This document shows positions 25,898-34,691 of a stretch of DNA of 64,000 nt, piece after piece. Below the pieces are notes generated by a model, which ran no database searches, was not told where the DNA came from, and saw only the letters and a list, made by a program, of their open reading frames with translations. The translations under genes and the position numbers were made by a program. This DNA comes from Algirhabdus cladophorae. GTDB taxonomy: Bacteria; Pseudomonadota; Alphaproteobacteria; Rhodobacterales; Rhodobacteraceae. The stretch lies in the NCBI RefSeq assembly GCF_044772865.1, contig NZ_CP173029.1, positions 682,001 to 746,000 on the forward strand. The letters are read 5' to 3'. Each line of letters starts with the position of its first letter. Position 1 is the first letter of the stretch.

Positions 25898-26427
25898 GGC
25901 AATTGCCCCTTTAGGACTTGGGGCAACCCGGCAATCACTTGAACGGCCAAGTCTGCATGGGTCGCAAGAGATTGGTTGAAAGCCCCCTGTATGCCGCGAA
26001 ACTGACGCCCTAGCGAGGTATCAGGCACGATGCCAGCGCCGACTTCATTTGTGACGATGATCACTGGATCGGGATGCGCGCCAAGAGCCAAAAACAGGTC
26101 ATGGCTGTGTTGTTTGATATCTGCCTCGGCCAGAAGGTGATTGGTCAACCAAAGCGTGGCGCAATCAATCAGTGTTACACTACCGCGCGCACAGCGTGAC
26201 AGGGCATTTGGCAAGTCAAACGCCTCTTCTATGGTCAGCCAATCGGGCCCGCGTTGGGTTTGATGTGCTGCAATCTTTTGCTGTGTTTCATCGTCCCAGA
26301 CCTGACTGGTGGCGATATAATTTCTGGGTAAGGCGCTGGAAAATATCATACTTTCCGCGAATTTGGATTTTCCGCTGCTTGCGGCTCCTAGCACCATTGT
26401 CAACTTTGGCAATTTTTTTTGTGTCAT
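25894..26427 (-). CDS. cobU: Adenosylcobinamide kinase / guanylyltransferase (CobU/CobP)
   Basis: A 177-residue P-loop protein: Walker A GAASSGKS (residues 14-21), the following FAESMIFSSALPRNYIAT, and VTNEVGAGIVPDTSLGRQFR, which is the CobU fingerprint. It phosphorylates adenosylcobinamide and then transfers GMP, preparing it for nucleotide-loop joining. A run of eight A in codons 3-6 is notable. It is divergent from rpoH and heads a two-gene unit with cobC; the product supports the B12-dependent NrdJ encoded in the same window. Confidence 0.95.
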   Translation of the reverse strand: MTQKKLPKLTMVLGAASSGKSKFAESMIFSSALPRNYIATSQVWDDETQQKIAAHQTQRGPDWLTIEEAFDLPNALSRCARGSVTLIDCATLWLTNHLLAEADIKQHSHDLFLALGAHPDPVIIVTNEVGAGIVPDTSLGRQFRGIQGAFNQSLATHADLAVQVIAGLPQVLKGQLP

Positions 26428-26430
26428 TTG

Positions 26431-26460
26431 TGATCCAAGTCCCGCGTGCCTCCGTAATGC
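26431..26460 (+). promoter_or_regulatory. Predicted RpoE-type (ECF, ChrR-linked) promoter of rpoH
   Basis: TGATCC (26431-26436), exactly 18 nt, then TAATGC (26455-26460). The Rhodobacter sphaeroides RpoE consensus is about TGATC(C)-N18-TA, and the rpoHII gene is a known RpoE target in that organism. The element lies about 70 nt ahead of this rpoH start in the right orientation. Confidence 0.65.
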
Positions 26461-26482
26461 TTACCAAACACATAATCCAGAG

Positions 26483-26510
26483 TCCAAGCGGTGCTGCCCA
26501 CCGACTTGGA
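26483..26510 (+). other. Stem-loop in the rpoH 5' leader
   Basis: TCCAAG-CGGTG pairs with CACCG-(A)-CTTGGA, giving 11 bp, one bulged A and a CTGCC pentaloop. It would form in the leader made from the RpoE-type promoter. The Shine-Dalgarno (AAGGGAG, about 26518-26524) lies outside the stem, so a classic thermometer is not apparent. Confidence 0.5.
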
Positions 26511-26532
26511 GTTGACTAAGGGAGAATACCAA

Positions 26533-27411
26533 ATGGCATTTGACGCACCCTATGATCAATCGATGTCGCGCCGCGCGATGAAAGCGGAATTGCTTGATGC
26601 GGAAACGGAACTGAAGCTGGCCTACGCTTGGCGCGATGAGCGCGACGAGGCGGCCCTGCACCGTTTGATTACCGCCTACATGCGTTTGGCAATCTCGATG
26701 GCAGCAAAATTCAAACGCTATGGCGCGCCGATGAATGATCTTATCCAAGAGGCGTCTTTGGGCCTGATGAAAGCGGCGGACAAGTTTGACCCAGATCGCG
26801 GTGTCCGGTTCTCGACCTATGCTGTGTGGTGGATCAAAGCATCGATTCAGGATCACGTGATGCGCAATTGGTCCATGGTGCGAACCGGATCGACCTCCTC
26901 ACAAAAATCACTGTTCTTTAACCTGCGCCGGGTTCAAGCCCGCCTCGAGCGTGAGAGTGCCGCTGCCGGCGAGGCATTGGACAAGCACCAGATGCGCCAA
27001 ATGATCGCTACAGAAGTGGGCGTGCCCTTGCATGATGTTGAGATGATGGAAGGCCGCTTATCAGGGTCAGACTTTTCGCTCAACGCCACGCAATCTACCG
27101 AGGACGAAGGCCGCGAATGGATTGACGCGCTGGAAGATGACAGCGCGCAGGCCGCCGAAGTGGTCGAGCACGACAAAGACATCGACACCCTACGCGGTTG
27201 GTTGGTCAATGCGATGGACGCGCTGAATGAACGTGAACGGTTTATCGTGCGCGAGCGCAAACTGCGGGATCAGCCGCGGACTTTGGAGAGTCTTGGCGAT
27301 GAACTTGGGCTGTCCAAGGAACGCGTACGTCAGCTTGAGGCAGCGGCCTTTGGTAAGATGCGCAAAAACCTTGAAGGGCAATCCGGCGAAGTTTTTGAGT
27401 TTCTGAACTAG
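26533..27411 (+). CDS. rpoH: RNA polymerase sigma-32 factor, RpoHII-like
   Basis: A 292-residue sigma-70 family protein. Region 2 reads FSTYAVWWIKASIQDHVMR (about residues 95-113) and region 4 LGLSKERVRQLEAAAFGKM near the C-terminus; the RpoH box-like segment is present between. The sequence most resembles the Rhodobacteraceae RpoHII branch used with RpoE in singlet-oxygen and photo-oxidative stress. The start MAFDAPYDQ at 26533 is chosen over an ATG at 26491 because of the AAGGGAG site. Confidence 0.93.
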   Translation: MAFDAPYDQSMSRRAMKAELLDAETELKLAYAWRDERDEAALHRLITAYMRLAISMAAKFKRYGAPMNDLIQEASLGLMKAADKFDPDRGVRFSTYAVWWIKASIQDHVMRNWSMVRTGSTSSQKSLFFNLRRVQARLERESAAAGEALDKHQMRQMIATEVGVPLHDVEMMEGRLSGSDFSLNATQSTEDEGREWIDALEDDSAQAAEVVEHDKDIDTLRGWLVNAMDALNERERFIVRERKLRDQPRTLESLGDELGLSKERVRQLEAAAFGKMRKNLEGQSGEVFEFLN

Positions 27412-27450
27412 CCCCAAACACACACACACTCACGGTGCTAGCTTAGTTTC

Positions 27451-27478
27451 AGGGCCGGTCTGCATGCAGGCTGGCCTT
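27451..27478 (+). terminator. Probable rpoH terminator hairpin
   Basis: AGGGCCGGTCTG...CAGGCTGGCCTT folds into a long stem allowing G-U pairs, followed by TTGAGTTTGTC rather than a clean T-run. It lies 40 nt after the rpoH stop and before coaBC. A short CA repeat (acacacacacac) precedes it at about 27418-27429. Confidence 0.5.
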
Positions 27479-27534
27479 GAGTTTGTCAGGTCTGCTGTCT
27501 ACATCTTCACAGTATCAAAAAGGCGGGTCCAAAG

Positions 27535-28731
27535 ATGGTGGCAGGCAAACATATTTTATTGGTGATTACCGGCGGCGTGGCAGCGTTCAAGTCGTTGGAT
27601 TTGATCCGGCGCTTGCGCGAGCGCGGGGCGCTGGTTACGCCAGTGATGACGGCGTCTGCGGCGGAATTTGTGACGCCCCTGTCTGTATCGGCTTTGTCCG
27701 GGCAGAAAGTCTATTCTGATCTGTTCAATCTGACCGATGAGGCCGAGATGGGCCATATCGAACTGTCCCGTGCAGCCGACGTCATCGTCGTGGCCCCTGC
27801 AACGGCGAACATCATGGCAAAAATGGCTGCTGGGATTTGCGATGATCTGGCCACGACACTGCTGCTGGCCACCGATAAAGATGTGCTGATCGCGCCGTCG
27901 ATGAATGTGCGGATGTGGGATCATCCGGCCACTCAGCGCAATTTGGCGCAATTGCAGGCAGACGGTGTTCGCATCATTGGCCCCAATGAGGGTGACATGG
28001 CCTGCGGCGAATACGGTCCGGGGCGCATGGCTGAACCTTTGGAAATTGTCGCTGCAGTAGAGGGTTATTTTGCCAATGGGCCCTTGTCAGGCAAGACGGT
28101 TGTCGTGACCTCCGGTCCGACCCATGAACCTATTGATCCGGTGCGGTATATTGCCAACCGTTCCTCTGGTGCTCAAGGCACTGCCATTGCCGAGGCGTTG
28201 GCGAAACTAGGGGCGGATGTCACGTTTATCACCGGTCCAGCCGATCATCCGATGCCACAGGGGGTGCGCCTTGTGCGTATTGAGACCGCGGCTGAGATGC
28301 ATGCCGCCGTTACCGAGGCTCTGCCTGCGGATGCCGCGATCTTTGCGGCGGCTGTTGCGGATTGGCGCGTGGCCAGCGCCAGCGACAGCAAGATCAAAAA
28401 GGACGGGAGCGGCCAGTTGCCTGTTTTGGAGTTTGCTGAAAATCCTGACATTTTGCAGGATATCTCGCATCTGCGCGAGGGGCGGCCACAGTTGGTGGTT
28501 GGGTTTGCAGCGGAAACCGATGACGTGATTGCCAATGCCACGGCCAAGCTGAAAAAGAAGGGCTGTGATTGGATCGTGGCTAATGATGTGTCGCCTGAAA
28601 CCGGCATTATGGGTGGCAGCGAAAACGCAGTGACCCTGATTACCGCTGATGGGGCCGAGCCTTGGGCGCGTGCCAGTAAGACAGACGTGGCCGCGAAATT
28701 GGCGCAGCGCATCGCGGATGCCCTGACATGA
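27535..28731 (+). CDS. coaBC: Bifunctional phosphopantothenoylcysteine decarboxylase/synthetase
   Basis: A 398-residue coenzyme A biosynthesis enzyme. The N-terminal flavin-dependent CoaC domain shows HILLVITGGVAAFKSLDLIR and PSMNVRMWDHPATQRN (substrate-recognition clamp, about residues 121-136). The C-terminal CoaB domain starts near residue 185 with VVVTSGPTHEPIDPVRYIAN. It converts 4'-phosphopantothenate plus Cys to 4'-phosphopantetheine. It runs into dut with a 4-nt ATGA overlap; panB/panC lie 7 kb away. Confidence 0.97.
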   Translation: MVAGKHILLVITGGVAAFKSLDLIRRLRERGALVTPVMTASAAEFVTPLSVSALSGQKVYSDLFNLTDEAEMGHIELSRAADVIVVAPATANIMAKMAAGICDDLATTLLLATDKDVLIAPSMNVRMWDHPATQRNLAQLQADGVRIIGPNEGDMACGEYGPGRMAEPLEIVAAVEGYFANGPLSGKTVVVTSGPTHEPIDPVRYIANRSSGAQGTAIAEALAKLGADVTFITGPADHPMPQGVRLVRIETAAEMHAAVTEALPADAAIFAAAVADWRVASASDSKIKKDGSGQLPVLEFAENPDILQDISHLREGRPQLVVGFAAETDDVIANATAKLKKKGCDWIVANDVSPETGIMGGSENAVTLITADGAEPWARASKTDVAAKLAQRIADALT

Positions 28732-29183
28732 CCGTTGTGCAATTCATGTGGGACACGGGCGCGGATCAGTCCCTTGGGGTGCCAGAATACGAGACCAAAG
28801 GGGCTGCGGGCGCGGATCTGCGTGCGAATTTTGTGGATGGCGGTGACATGGTTTTATCCATTGGGGCACGGGCGTTGATCCCCACGGGCTTGCGCGTGGC
28901 TATCCCCGAAGGCTTTGAAATTCAGATCCGCCCTCGGTCAGGTTTGGCGTTGAAACATGGGCTAACTCTGGCCAATGCGCCGGGGACGATTGATGCGGAT
29001 TATCGCGGCCCACTTGGGGTGATTTTGATAAATCTTGGTCAGGCCGATTTTGTGATCAAACACGGGGAACGCATCGCACAAATGGTTGTGGCCCCTGTTG
29101 TGCAGGCCCAATTTGAACTGGTGTCAGACCTTGATGCCACCGCGCGCGGCGCGGGTGGATTTGGCTCAACCGGGCGGCGCTGA
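28728..29183 (+). CDS. dut: dUTP diphosphatase
   Basis: A 151-residue trimeric dUTPase. Motifs appear in order: AGADLRAN, RPRSGLALKHG, NAPGTIDADYRG (with the catalytic Asp), GERIAQMVV and the C-terminal P-loop-like RGAGGFGSTGR. It hydrolyses dUTP to dUMP, preventing uracil in DNA. It is coupled to coaBC upstream and to the ThiF-type gene downstream (TGATG, 1-nt overlap). Confidence 0.98.
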   Translation: MTVVQFMWDTGADQSLGVPEYETKGAAGADLRANFVDGGDMVLSIGARALIPTGLRVAIPEGFEIQIRPRSGLALKHGLTLANAPGTIDADYRGPLGVILINLGQADFVIKHGERIAQMVVAPVVQAQFELVSDLDATARGAGGFGSTGRR

Positions 29184-30220
29184 TGATTGTTGTTTTTGTC
29201 ATGGCGGGCTTTTTGTGGGGAATGGGCGCTGTCCTGAAAACGCCCCACCAAGCGCGCTGGATTATGATTGGCCTTCTGTTCGTGGGCGTGTTGTGTGTGC
29301 ATTTGATCCTTCCAGACGGGCACCCTTTGCGCGAAGGATTGGGTGGCTCGCCTGCGTTATGGATCATGTTGGGCTGTTTTGCGGGGCTTGCCTATTTTTA
29401 CCGCAAAGGGCTGATGTGGATCCGCGCGCGCACCAATCCGGTTAGTTTCGATCCACCAGTCACAGGGCAATTATTTGCGGATGTGGAATTGGAACGATAT
29501 GCGCGCCATATTGTGCTGCGCGAAGTGGGCGGACCGGGGCAAAAGGCACTTAAGCAATCCAAAGTATTGGTCATTGGTGCAGGCGGTCTGGGCGGCCCCG
29601 CGATGATGTATTTGGCCGCAAGCGGTGTTGGAACCATCGGAATCATTGACGATGATCTGGTGGAAAACACCAATCTACAACGGCAAATCGTGCACAAAGA
29701 TGCCAGCATCGGCACGCCCAAGGTGTTTTCAGCCGAGGCCACGATCAAGGCGCAAAATCCGTTTGTCGCGGTACGTCCATACCATCGACGTTTGACCGCC
29801 GATATCGCCACGGATTTGTTTGCAGACTACGACCTAATTCTGGATGGCAGCGATAATTTCGAAACCCGCCGCTTGGCCAATCAAGTGGCCGTGGCCCTTG
29901 GTAAACCGTTGATCGGTGCGGCCTTGACCCAATGGGAAGGGCAGATCAGCGTCTATCGCGGCGTGGGCGACGTGCCCTGCTATGCCTGCGTGTTCCCCAA
30001 AGATCCTGACCCAAGTCTGGCCCCCAGTTGCGCCGAGGCCGGTGTGATCAGCCCCCTGACCGGTGTGATCGGATCGATGATGGCTGTTGAGGCGATGAAA
30101 ACCATTGTGCAGGCAGGGCAGAGCCTTGAGGGCGAAATGCTGATTTACGACGCGCTTTATGGCGAAACCCGCAAAATCAAACTGAAACGTGATCCGGCCT
30201 GCAAGGTTTGTGGCAGCTAG
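29183..30220 (+). CDS. MoeB/ThiF-family adenylyltransferase with N-terminal membrane helices
   Basis: A 345-residue protein. Residues 1-85 hold three hydrophobic segments (MIVVFVMAGFLWGMG, WIMIGLLFVGVLCVHL, ALWIMLGCFAGLAYFY). The rest is an E1-like domain: LERYARHIVLREVGGPGQKA, VIGAGGLGGP (about 130-139), two zinc CxxC pairs (CYAC near 266 and CKVC at 340-343). MoeB/ThiF enzymes adenylate ubiquitin-like sulfur carriers (MoaD, ThiS). The membrane anchor is unusual for MoeB. Molybdopterin made with it could serve xanthine dehydrogenase in this window. Confidence 0.9.
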   Translation: MIVVFVMAGFLWGMGAVLKTPHQARWIMIGLLFVGVLCVHLILPDGHPLREGLGGSPALWIMLGCFAGLAYFYRKGLMWIRARTNPVSFDPPVTGQLFADVELERYARHIVLREVGGPGQKALKQSKVLVIGAGGLGGPAMMYLAASGVGTIGIIDDDLVENTNLQRQIVHKDASIGTPKVFSAEATIKAQNPFVAVRPYHRRLTADIATDLFADYDLILDGSDNFETRRLANQVAVALGKPLIGAALTQWEGQISVYRGVGDVPCYACVFPKDPDPSLAPSCAEAGVISPLTGVIGSMMAVEAMKTIVQAGQSLEGEMLIYDALYGETRKIKLKRDPACKVCGS

Positions 30221-30273
30221 GGCTGGACCTTTGGGGGGTGGCTTCCTAGCTTGATCTTCAAAGGAGCTTTCCC

Positions 30274-32301
30274 ATGACAAATCCGCTTTTGGACGACTGG
30301 TCCACCCCGTTTGATGTGCCACCCTATGCGCTGATCAGCGACGACGATTTCAAACCAGCGTTTGAGACCGCTTTGGAGGCTGCAAAAGCCGATGTTCTGG
30401 CGGTGGCCGACAACCCCGACGCACCTACGTTTGAAAATACGATCGAGGCATTGGCACGGGGCGGTAAGGCGTTGGACAAAGTACTGTCTGCGTTCTTTTC
30501 GCTGGCTGGTGCCGACAGCAATCCGGCCCGCGAGGCTTTGCAGACGGTATTCTCTCCGGCCTTGGCGCAATTTGGGTCCTTTGTGTCGCTGAATGAAGCG
30601 TTGTTTACCCGCATCAACGCCTTGTGGGAGGCGCGCGATACGCTAGGCCTGACCCCGGAACAGCACCGTGTTTTGTACCTCAAACATCGTAATTTTATCC
30701 GCGCGGGTGCCGCTTTGGAAGGGGCCGCGCGCGAGCGGCTCAAGGAGATCACCCAACGTTTGGCAACCTTGGGCACGCAGTTCAGCCAGAACCTGCTGGC
30801 CGATGAACGTGAGTGGTCGCTGACTTTGGGCGCGGATGATTTAGACGGCTTGCCAGATTTCTTGTTGGATGCGGCGAAATCTGCGGCGGCTGAGGCGGGC
30901 AGCGAGGGCCATGTGATCACTTTGTCGCGCTCGTTGGTGGTGCCATTCCTGAGCACCTCCAATCGCCGTGATCTGCGCGAAGTGGCCTACAAAGCGTGGG
31001 CTGCACGCGGGGCCAATGGGGGCGAGACGGACAACACTGGTCTAACAACGGAAATGTTGGAATTGCGTCACGAGATGGCGCAGCTTTTGGGATATGATAA
31101 TTTTTCAACCTACAAGTTGGAAACAGAAATGGCAGGCACGCCGGAACGGGTGCGCGGGTTGTTGATGGACGTCTGGACCCCCGCAAAAGCCGCGGCTGAT
31201 GCAGATGCCAGCGTGCTTGAGGCGATGATGCATGCGGATGGGATCAACGGTGATCTGGCCCCTTGGGACTGGCGGTTTTATGCAGAGAAACGCCGCAAGG
31301 CCGAACATGATTTGGATGAGGCGGAACTCAAACCATACTTGCAACTCGATAAGATGATTGAGGCGGCTTTTGACTGTGCACACCGTCTGTTTGGTCTGGA
31401 GGTCAAGCCCGTAGATGTTGAGATGTACCACCCCGACTGCCGCACCTTTGAAGTGTCGCGTGGGGGGCAGCATATCGCGCTGTTTGTAGGGGATTATTTT
31501 GCCCGCGCCAGCAAGCGATCCGGGGCATGGTGTTCGGCCCCGCGGGCGCAACATAAAATGGATGGGGACGTGCGCCCGATCGTGATGAATGTGTGTAATT
31601 TCGCCAAACCTGCGGCCGGAAGTCCAGCTTTGCTGTCCTATGATGATGCGCGCACCTTGTTTCATGAGTTTGGCCATGCCCTGCACCAGATGCTGTCGGA
31701 TGTAACCTACGAGAGTATATCTGGCACCTCGGTGCCGCGCGATTTCGTCGAATTGCCCAGCCAGCTATATGAGCATTGGTTGGAGGTGCCAGAGGTCCTG
31801 CAAAAGTTTGCGGTGCATGCAGAAACAGGCGCGCCGATGCCACAGGATATGTTGGAACGGCTGCTGAACGCCGCGACCTTTGATATGGGGTTCAGCACGG
31901 TGGAATATGTGGCCTCGGCTCTTGTAGATCTGGAATTCCACGACGGTCCACCACCCGCAGATGCAATGGTTAAGCAAAGCGAAGTTCTGGATCAGATCGG
32001 GATGCCTGCCGCTATTGAAATGCGCCACCGCACGCCGCAATTCGCCCATGTGTTTTCCGGCGGATATTACGCCTCAAGCTATTACAGCTACATGTGGTCC
32101 GAGGTGATGGATGCCGACGCGTTCGAGGCATTTGAAGAGGCAGGAGGCGCCTTTGATCCGACAATGGCAGCATCACTTGAGGAACATATCCTGTCCAAAG
32201 GCGGGTCCGTTGATCCGGCTGAACTTTATGTAGCGTTTCGGGGGCGCCTGCCGGATGTAGGCGCACTGTTGAAAGGCAGGGGCCTTGATAAAGCTGCGTA
32301 A
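30274..32301 (+). CDS. M3 family zinc metallopeptidase (oligopeptidase A / Dcp type)
   Basis: A 675-residue cytosolic metallopeptidase with HEFGHALHQML (His464-Glu465-His468) as the zinc site and a conserved downstream region (FAHVFSGGYYASSYYSYMW). No signal peptide is present. M3 peptidases cut short peptides or C-terminal dipeptides. The ATG has AAGGAG 8 nt upstream. It stands alone, after the ThiF-like gene and convergent with the SH3 gene. Confidence 0.95.
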   Translation: MTNPLLDDWSTPFDVPPYALISDDDFKPAFETALEAAKADVLAVADNPDAPTFENTIEALARGGKALDKVLSAFFSLAGADSNPAREALQTVFSPALAQFGSFVSLNEALFTRINALWEARDTLGLTPEQHRVLYLKHRNFIRAGAALEGAARERLKEITQRLATLGTQFSQNLLADEREWSLTLGADDLDGLPDFLLDAAKSAAAEAGSEGHVITLSRSLVVPFLSTSNRRDLREVAYKAWAARGANGGETDNTGLTTEMLELRHEMAQLLGYDNFSTYKLETEMAGTPERVRGLLMDVWTPAKAAADADASVLEAMMHADGINGDLAPWDWRFYAEKRRKAEHDLDEAELKPYLQLDKMIEAAFDCAHRLFGLEVKPVDVEMYHPDCRTFEVSRGGQHIALFVGDYFARASKRSGAWCSAPRAQHKMDGDVRPIVMNVCNFAKPAAGSPALLSYDDARTLFHEFGHALHQMLSDVTYESISGTSVPRDFVELPSQLYEHWLEVPEVLQKFAVHAETGAPMPQDMLERLLNAATFDMGFSTVEYVASALVDLEFHDGPPPADAMVKQSEVLDQIGMPAAIEMRHRTPQFAHVFSGGYYASSYYSYMWSEVMDADAFEAFEEAGGAFDPTMAASLEEHILSKGGSVDPAELYVAFRGRLPDVGALLKGRGLDKAA

Positions 32302-32314
32302 TATGGCCGACTGA

Positions 32315-32812
32315 TCAGTCGCGGATTTCGTCTGGTTTCACACCCCAAAGGGCCTCTTTACGGGCCCATCCGCGATAGCCGCTTGCGTTCAGACGGCACC
32401 ATGTTTTGCTGCATTTGCCCAAGCGCGCGACCACACCGATCTCTAACTTGGCTTTGGCGGGGGCGTTCGGCTCGGGCTTGGCCAATAGGGTCAACTCGTC
32501 TTGTTCGATGATCACGGTTCGGGTGCCGGACAGCAGCGAATAATGCACCCAACCGCCGACACCGTCGCGGTCTTCGACCCGGCGCCAATGGCCATGTTCT
32601 GCAGTGATTTGCAGCGGCATGTCGCGGTGTTTGAAGATCCAGTCGATCTTGTGGGTCAAGGATGGGCCACGGCGTACGTTGCCTTCGGAGGCCTTCATCG
32701 AGACAAAGCGCGGGATCGGCAAATTGGTTTCCGATCCAACATCGGCCCACAGTGCAGTGGATATGACAGCCGCCATTACAGATACACTGATCCCAACGCC
32801 AATTTTGCGCAT
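32315..32812 (-). CDS. Secreted bacterial SH3-domain protein
   Basis: A 165-residue exported protein: signal peptide MRKIGVGISVSVMAAVISTALW, then two SH3-like repeats. The first is FVSMKASEGNVRRGPSLTHK ... WRRVEDRDGVGGWVHYSLLSG and the second starts LTLLAKPEPNAPAKAKLEIG and ends GYRGWARKEALWGV. This matches the SH3_4 type, often periplasmic and of unknown role. The ATG at 32812 is chosen at the signal peptide; the open frame upstream is not coding-like. It is divergent from the dehydrogenase. Confidence 0.88.
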   Translation of the reverse strand: MRKIGVGISVSVMAAVISTALWADVGSETNLPIPRFVSMKASEGNVRRGPSLTHKIDWIFKHRDMPLQITAEHGHWRRVEDRDGVGGWVHYSLLSGTRTVIIEQDELTLLAKPEPNAPAKAKLEIGVVARLGKCSKTWCRLNASGYRGWARKEALWGVKPDEIRD

Positions 32813-32920
32813 TTTTCGTGCCCTTTGCCTGTTATTCCGATCTGCGGGTTCTTGTGTCCCGTCGCGGTTGCGGCCACCATGCCACCAACAGGACGGCAAC
32901 AAAAGACGTAAGGACCCGCC

Positions 32921-33907
32921 ATGCCAAGAGAACGTTTGAGTGTTGTCGTTACGCGACGGTTGCCCGACGTCGTTGAGACGCGAATGAGCGAGCTGTTTGA
33001 TGTGCAATTGCGCACGGACGACGCGCCTATGTCCAAGCTGCAATTAACCGAGGCGATGAAATACGCCGATGTTTTGGTCCCGACTGTGACGGATGTCATC
33101 GATGCAGGCATGTTGGCCAGTGCGGGGCCGCAGTTGAAACTGATCGCAAGCTACGGGGCAGGGATCGACCATGTCGATGTGGCCACGGCCCGCCAACGGG
33201 GGATTTTGGTCAGCAACACCCCTGGCGTGGTCACCGAAGATACGGCTGACATGACCATGGCATTGATCCTGTCTGTCACAAGGCGCATCCCCGAAGGGCT
33301 GGCCTTGATGCAATCGGGATCTTGGACAGGTTGGGCCCCCACAGCCCTGCTTGGGGGCCGTGTGGGTGGCCGCCGGTTAGGGATTTTGGGTATGGGCCGG
33401 ATTGGTCAAGCGGTGGCCCGTCGCGCCAAGGCCTTTGGTATGCAGATCCATTACCATAACCGCAAACGTCTGCGGCCCGAGGTCGAAACCGAGTTGGAAG
33501 CCACATATTGGGAAAGCCTCGATCAGATGATCGCACGCATGGATATTGTGTCGGTCAACTGTCCGCATACGCCCTCGACCTTTCATCTCATGAACGCGCG
33601 ACGGCTGAAACTGATGAAACCGTCGGCGGTGATTGTGAACACATCACGCGGTGAAGTGGTGGATGAAAACGCCCTGACGCGGATGCTACGCAGTGGCGAG
33701 TTGGCAGGTGCCGGCTTGGATGTGTTTGAACGCGGGATCAGTATCAACCCGCGCCTGCGCGAACTTAACAACGTGGTGTTGCTGCCTCATATGGGATCGG
33801 CCACAGAGGAAGGCCGGATCGAACAGGGTGAGAAGGTCCTGATTAACATCAAGACGTTTGACGATGGTCACCGGCCGCCGGATCTGGTTGTGCCATCTAT
33901 GCTGTGA
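32921..33907 (+). CDS. D-isomer 2-hydroxyacid dehydrogenase (glycerate/glyoxylate type)
   Basis: A 328-residue NAD(P)-dependent enzyme. The Rossmann motif GMGRIGQAVARRA is near residue 157, followed by NCPHTPSTFHLMNARRL, VNTSRGEVVDENAL and the catalytic His region LLPHMGSATEEGR. The DASYGAGIDHVD-type N-terminal motif is seen as IASYGAGIDHVDV. It probably reduces glyoxylate or hydroxypyruvate. The ATG follows TAAGGA. Confidence 0.92.
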   Translation: MPRERLSVVVTRRLPDVVETRMSELFDVQLRTDDAPMSKLQLTEAMKYADVLVPTVTDVIDAGMLASAGPQLKLIASYGAGIDHVDVATARQRGILVSNTPGVVTEDTADMTMALILSVTRRIPEGLALMQSGSWTGWAPTALLGGRVGGRRLGILGMGRIGQAVARRAKAFGMQIHYHNRKRLRPEVETELEATYWESLDQMIARMDIVSVNCPHTPSTFHLMNARRLKLMKPSAVIVNTSRGEVVDENALTRMLRSGELAGAGLDVFERGISINPRLRELNNVVLLPHMGSATEEGRIEQGEKVLINIKTFDDGHRPPDLVVPSML

Positions 33908-33913
33908 TCGCAG

Positions 33914-33955
33914 TGGCCTTTATGGGGCATGCTGGGGCTATCAGGGCCATTTTTT
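33914..33955 (+). terminator. Possible terminator of the dehydrogenase gene
   Basis: TGGCC (33914-33918) pairs with GGCCA (33945-33949), followed by TTTTTT. The loop is long (26 nt) and overlaps the 3' end of the convergent lipase gene, so confidence is limited. Confidence 0.4.
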
Positions 33956-34594
33956 CGTCATAAGGCCCGCTTCTTGTTGTTCTTCCACGACTTTAACGTA
34001 GTGCTTCATGGCATGGTCTGGCCCGAACACGGATCGCTTGGCTTTGCACCGGTGCACGCGGCCCATGTGATGGAAGGTGCCGGGCAGATCGCAAACCATA
34101 TCATCATCGCGATTGATACACAGGCAAAAGCCGTCGTTTTTCACGCGGCCGCGGGTTTTGCGTGGACGGGGTGAGGCAAATCCAATGCCTGCCACACCCC
34201 AACTTTTGGTCAGGATTTGGGTCGAGGCCGCCCCAAGGGAATGGCCGATAATGTAGTTGGCTTTGTAATTCTTACGTTCCATCCAGTCGTAGATCACCTT
34301 GGCATGGGCGAGGAACCCCTGATGCCAGATCGTGCCACTGGCGCCGGGTTGATAGATCTCGTCTGACATGCGGTAGCGGGTTTTGCCCAGTCCGATCATC
34401 CGCAAATTATAACGAATATAGTCGGCCACAGAATTACTGCCGGGGATCAACAAAACACCGTTGGTCAGAAAATACGCTTGGACGTCGTCCTCGTCGAGAC
34501 TGTCTTTTATCTTGGATTTAACGCTGGCGTGTTTTTTGGCGGTGTAAGACGCCTCGGCCAACAGGGCCGCAGTAGCGATGGGGTAACGATGCAT
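33941..34594 (-). CDS. Lipase-like alpha/beta hydrolase (class 3 lipase type)
   Basis: A 217-residue hydrolase with the nucleophile elbow GHSLGAA (Ser119) preceded by a typical strand (KANYIIGHSLG), and later INRDDDMVCDLPG, where the acidic triad residue would be; a final His is likely in HHMGRVHRC. No clear signal peptide is seen. Fungal-lipase-like (class 3) proteins act on acyl esters. Substrate unknown. Confidence 0.8.
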   Translation of the reverse strand: MHRYPIATAALLAEASYTAKKHASVKSKIKDSLDEDDVQAYFLTNGVLLIPGSNSVADYIRYNLRMIGLGKTRYRMSDEIYQPGASGTIWHQGFLAHAKVIYDWMERKNYKANYIIGHSLGAASTQILTKSWGVAGIGFASPRPRKTRGRVKNDGFCLCINRDDDMVCDLPGTFHHMGRVHRCKAKRSVFGPDHAMKHYVKVVEEQQEAGLMTKKWP

Positions 34595-34691
34595 GGACTG
34601 TCCTTTTTTCGGTACAGCTTAGGCGGCTAGTTGCCCTTGGGGAAGGTCTGCTATTCCTTACTTTGCCAATTGCTGCGTCGGGGCTTTGCCG

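Noticed and set aside
26405..26427. Run of eight A in codons 3-6 of cobU as a phase-variation switch
   Set aside because: Eight bases is short for slippage-driven switching, and the gene reads intact.
26483..26532. RNA thermometer in the rpoH leader
   Set aside because: The hairpin ends before the Shine-Dalgarno sequence and does not pair with it or the start codon.
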